Shown: one piece after another, positions 60,135-64,000 of the stretch
How the letters are laid out: each line of letters opens with the position of its first letter
Position numbering within the stretch: the stretch's first letter is position 1
NCBI GenBank assembly: GCA_029844215.1
Contig: CM056734.1
Coordinates: 17,556,501-17,620,500, forward strand
Length of the DNA: 64,000 nucleotides
Reading direction: 5' to 3'
Origin: Przewalskia tangutica
Lineage: Eukaryota; Streptophyta; Magnoliopsida; Solanales; Solanaceae
Made by a program: the position numbers and the translations under genes
Notes under the pieces: generated by a model
Databases searched by the model: none
Told to the model about the DNA's origin: nothing
What the model saw: only the letters and a program-made list of their open reading frames with translations

Positions 60135-63100
60135 CTAATCAGCGTTAAGGGCTTCAAGTTGCCTTCTGAGCTCTTCAAGGTCATCCGCAGGATCAACAGC
60201 CTCTGTAATAGGTTGGTTTGGGTATTCATCAGCTACTGGCAGCTCATGAACAATACCTTCAGGAAGGACACCTAGAAGAAAATAAACAATACGATCAGGT
60301 TAAGTGTAGATATAAGTATGATATTTTCAATGATTTCAACCATTAGTTGTTTCTCCTTTAAATTGCAATCTAAAATACAATCCATCACATAAAGTAATAG
60401 TTACAGGAAGCAACTGTCACAATGATAACTGGAATATTATATTTCCTTTTTCTAGTCGTCTTAACACAATTCCATGCTACTAATGATCTATTGTCTAATT
60501 ATTTGTTATAATACCGAGTGACCTCCTAGAAATCACTCTATTGTGTAAAGAATTGTTCTAAGTTTTAATTGCTCAGTAAAAGCCAGAGCTTTAGACATAT
60601 ATGACAGTGATGTTGGACTTCCACCTGTATAAACTAGAGACCCGCCCTAAAAAGCTACACACACCAAATAGCAAAATTGTCCTAGTATGGTAAAACAAGG
60701 AATTATATGCACTTTTTGGAATGTCTAAATACACAATAGATAGGTACTCCAATTTCAGTAGATGATGCAGAATTTGGTGGCACACATTATGCAATAGTGA
60801 ACTCACATCAAAAGTTTGACGGACAATCTTCAGCAAGATTTATTAATTGTTAAGTATACTCTAAGGGCACGTTTGGTACGATGTATTACGCTGGACAAAA
60901 AAATAAATTGGTGGGCGTAACCAAACATTTTCAGCCGGACTGGACTGTACTATTTCTAAAAATAGTACACTCCAACTGCCATTTTTTAGACTCATCTAGT
61001 CTACCCTGGACTGTACTAAAAATAAAAAATAAATACAATCCATTATATATTAATACTCTAATACCATCCATTATATATTAATACAGTCCAGTCCATTACA
61101 GTACAGTCCATGCAAAATTATACAGTTCAGTGCGACGTACCAAACGAGCCCTAAAGCTACACATGGCCTAGAGGGTATGTGTTGTGTTCTCTATGCATCT
61201 TACTGTACTAATGCATGATACTCACAGTTTAAGGCAGTCGGCATGCTTATCCTAATCAATAGCAGAAAAAACTCTATTTTCCTTTTCCCCTCTTCTCCTT
61301 CCAACTTCCATAATCATGTCTTAGTTCTTTTACCTTTGAACTCTCCAAACTTTGTGTTATTTCATTCTTTAGCTCACTGCTTCTCAGTCTTAGCATTTCA
61401 GATGCTTAGACGGAAAACTACGGATATCACAAAGTAAAGGTTAGTCGCAACATCTTGGACTAAAGAAATTTTTGTACTGAGCAACATGGTCTTCATTTTT
61501 GAATTACGAACTATGATCCATCCAAGAATTTCAAGTTAGCAGATAACTTTTTTGATTTTTAAGAAATAGCTAGCAGATAACTTGAGGCTACAAAAGCAAA
61601 ATATGTTTATCAAAGTTGATGAATACCTGAATTTCTCACGTCAGCACCATCCACCTCATCGTCATCAACAACGCTGAAAGATCATAAGGAAACGACAAAA
61701 TCAATTAGTTGTACAATAGCAAGATCAATAACAATTATTAGACGCCATACTTCTAGAAACTCAACAAAAGTGTTTTTAATAATACGAGGCATGTAAGAAA
61801 GTAGTTGTCTCTAAGCTTACCTCGAGATTTTTGTTTTGTTTTTACTTTGGATAAGTTATGAAGCTTACCTTATGTTCCATTCATTATCTGCATGAACAGG
61901 GTTTTCTGCTACTGATAACGCTTCGTTGTCTGCCTTTGCTTTAGCAGCAGCATCCCTGGTAGGCTTTGCAAGAATGTATTCCTTCTGCAAAGAGGACATC
62001 ATAAAATGTCAAAACTTCAATCGAATATCAAATAATAGATTCCTCCTCACTTGTAGCTGTAGGACCATGGCACTATACCTGTCGTTCCAAACAAGCAGCG
62101 TTTGAACATTGTGAGTTTGGCTTTATCTCCATTGTTGGAAAATAGTCTTTGAGGGCATTGTACCCCTACAACAAGCAACAAGAAAGAATCTATAAAGATC
62201 AAAACTGTTGAGCAAACTTAATTTCTCTCTTAACCTTGTCCTCCTTTTATAGGAGGCAAGTTCACTCTCTGCTTGATCAGTTATTTGTTATGGATGAATA
62301 GACAATAAGAGGGAGTGATTGAGAAAGTCCTCCGTACTTCAAAGGCTTGAAGGAACTCAAGTCGACATTTTGACTAAAAAAAGTCCAAGAAAGAACTTAG
62401 TGTGATTAACATTCTCCCACATTATTCTGCAGCCTTAGTGGGGGAGGAGGGGGTTTGGGGGGAGGGAGAGAGAGAAAAAGAGATTGCAAGATGTACCAGA
62501 TATCTTGACACCTGTCCGAACTTCAATAAGTATTTCAATGTGTTTTGAACTAAGAGTCCAGCAACAACTCCCTATCAAAGACAGTTGGAATGTTGATTTA
62601 CCGATCAAATAACGAATTTGTAATACTACTTCAATCAATCATAAACAAGATTCTAGTAGTGTTGCTGAAAAAAAGTTTATATTATTCTTCAGAAGCAAGT
62701 GGGAGCATAAACATGAGAAAAGCCACCAAATTAGCAGCAAATGAGGCTATAAAGAGAAAAAGAAATTTTTTAAATATGAGAAGAACCAAACATCAACCAC
62801 AACTTCCAGTGTTTCTTTTTATAATTGCCTATCATTTAAAGTCTTTCACATGGTGATCATCAGGCAGATAACTTAGAACTCGTCGGGCATAAAATTAATA
62901 AAGAGAAAGGGAACAGACAAATAATTGAGGAATTAAGGTTTTGTCATACCATCGTAGTAGGTAGAGATGCAGCACAAACCCCTTCACGCTTTAGGGTCCG
63001 TTCATCAATTCCAGATGCTACAACCTAAAAGCACAAGTATTCATTACAGCGAATTATTATGGTTTACTTGAAAGCAATCTTAGTTGGAGTTCATACAGAA

Positions 63101-63854
63101 AAATAAAATTTGGCAGAACAAAGTAGTTTCACATCATTTTTAGTTACAAGATAGCCTTTTTAACTTTTCTCTTACTTAAGCTTAAGATTTTTATAGAGGC
63201 TATTACACAAATCAAGAGTCTCGCTTCAAGTAACGATTGGTGATTCTTGATTGAAGCCATTAGGGAAAATTTCAATAACTAAATATACCAGAGGCGGCAC
63301 ACATGCAAAGCAGGCAGTTTCACCAGGAATCAGCAATTGAATGTGACCTGACACAGCATCTTCAGATACACCTACCAGATTCCATACATGACTTGACTGG
63401 TTTAATTTAGAGTTTCCTGACGCATATGAAAGAAAGAAAAAAATGAAATTCAGCCACTTACCAGATTCCATCCATGTCTGGTTTAATTCATTGCAGGCCT
63501 GCATTACGATGAATTACTAAGCAGTATTTTTCCAAATAAACGAATAATCTAAAACCTAATATCAAGTAAACCTGTTCTTATACCTGAAAGAAATACTTGA
63601 AAGAACAAGTTTGGAAATACTTTCAAAGAGAGGAATTAGAGGACACCAAAACACATACTGGCCATTTATTAAAATTTTAGGTAGCAGAAATTTGCTCATA
63701 CCTGATTTACTACCATCCTTGCTTCATAATTATCTACGCAGCTCAAGACAAGGTCAACCCCACTACCACTCTTAGTTGTCCGGAATGATTTATTTGTAAG
63801 ACTTGACATAAATGTGTCAAAACCTTCCACTGTCGTGATATTCAACGTGTAGCT
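60135..63854 (-). CDS. UBA5: UBA5, UFM1-activating E1-like enzyme, C-terminal 269 residues (gene continues beyond the right edge)
   Basis: UBA5 activates UFM1 with ATP and passes it to UFC1 (ufmylation). Exons in transcript order: 63854-63702, 63498-63462, 63371-63289, 63024-62950, 62571-62497, 62165-62079, 61984-61869, 61673-61627, 60271-60135; all GT-AG, 810 nt in frame. The part of the adenylation domain in view holds VLSCVDNYEARMVVNQACNE and SGVSEDAVSGHIQLLIPGET. Zinc-binding Cys pairs are CFAC and CSNAAC. The active-site cysteine is in REGVCAASLPTTMG. The tail ends in an acidic segment and LEELRRQLEALNAD, the region that binds UFM1/UFC1 in the family. The ATP-binding N-terminus, about 160 residues, lies past base 64000. 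It is convergent with the deaminase-like gene. Confidence 0.96.
60865..61151. mobile_element. Tourist/PIF-Harbinger-type MITE in a UBA5 intron
   Basis: 287 bp with ends GGGCACGTTTGGTACGATG on the left and, inward from the right, GGGCTCGTTTGGTACGTCG, flanked by TAA on both sides, the target preference of PIF/Harbinger. The interior repeats GGACTGTACT and ATTATATATTAATAC words in both orientations. There is no coding capacity. Confidence 0.9.
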
Positions 63855-64000
63855 CTACAAAGACAGCCCAGCTAAATGAGAATAAGAGGAAGATAGAGAA
63901 AATGAACATAAGATATAAAGGGTGCAGTTAAAAAGACATAGTATAGAGTAAAAGTGTAAAACCACATTAGCAAAGAAATGTCAAAAGCAGTGCACTCTAC

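Noticed and set aside
62780..62815. MRRTKHQPQ stretch as the missing last exon of the dCMP deaminase-like gene
   Set aside because: It resembles the family C-terminus (RKHQPQ) but lies inside an intron of the minus-strand UBA5 gene, 3.3 kb beyond the last firm exon, and the frame continues into unrelated residues.

Overview
This is a nuclear window from a flowering plant, most likely Solanaceae (tomato, potato, pepper or tobacco relatives). The evidence is AT-rich intergenic DNA, genes with many short exons and GT-AG introns, two intronic copies of what I recognise as the TS-type SINE family, and conserved plant housekeeping genes. Exon joins were worked out by hand from splice sites, reading phase and family resemblance; no search was run.

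Layout. 1-13866 is transposon-rich and holds no intact gene: a truncated Ty1/copia pol (1-1821), a tRNA-like SINE (2602-2841), two independently inserted degenerate hAT elements with different 8-bp target duplications (3926-7358 and 8890-12358), a possible organelle-derived patch between them, and a 49-bp SINE head flanked by perfect 17-bp duplications. 13867-27188 (minus) is a 20-exon Kelch-repeat gene of the KLHDC4 type. Its introns have taken up two RTE-like LINE copies, two MITEs and a small insert with 21-bp direct repeats. 27297-32558 is a nested repeat: outer inverted ends, a G-rich array, and a third hAT that splits the array. 32783-35225 looks like an LTR. 35901-36671 is a higher-order tandem repeat.

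37306-46293 (plus) is a complete gamma-tubulin gene (11 exons, 474 aa) with SINE and Ty3/gypsy fragments in its introns. 47500-52072 (plus) is a signal-peptide, C2H2-finger, single-pass membrane protein (9 exons, 273 aa). 53562-55451 (minus) is a HemW-like radical SAM protein (2 exons, 477 aa). It is divergent from 55978-59450 (plus), a dCMP-deaminase-like gene with two E2F-type sites just upstream of its ATG; as read here that gene carries a 2-nt frame break. 60135 to the right edge (minus) is the C-terminal part of UBA5, the UFM1-activating enzyme.

The genes form no shared pathway; they are ordinary neighbours. I found no clearly new biological system. The most unusual points are the nested, split G-rich array, the higher-order repeat upstream of gamma-tubulin, the 3'-truncated SINE with intact target duplications, and the frame break in the deaminase.
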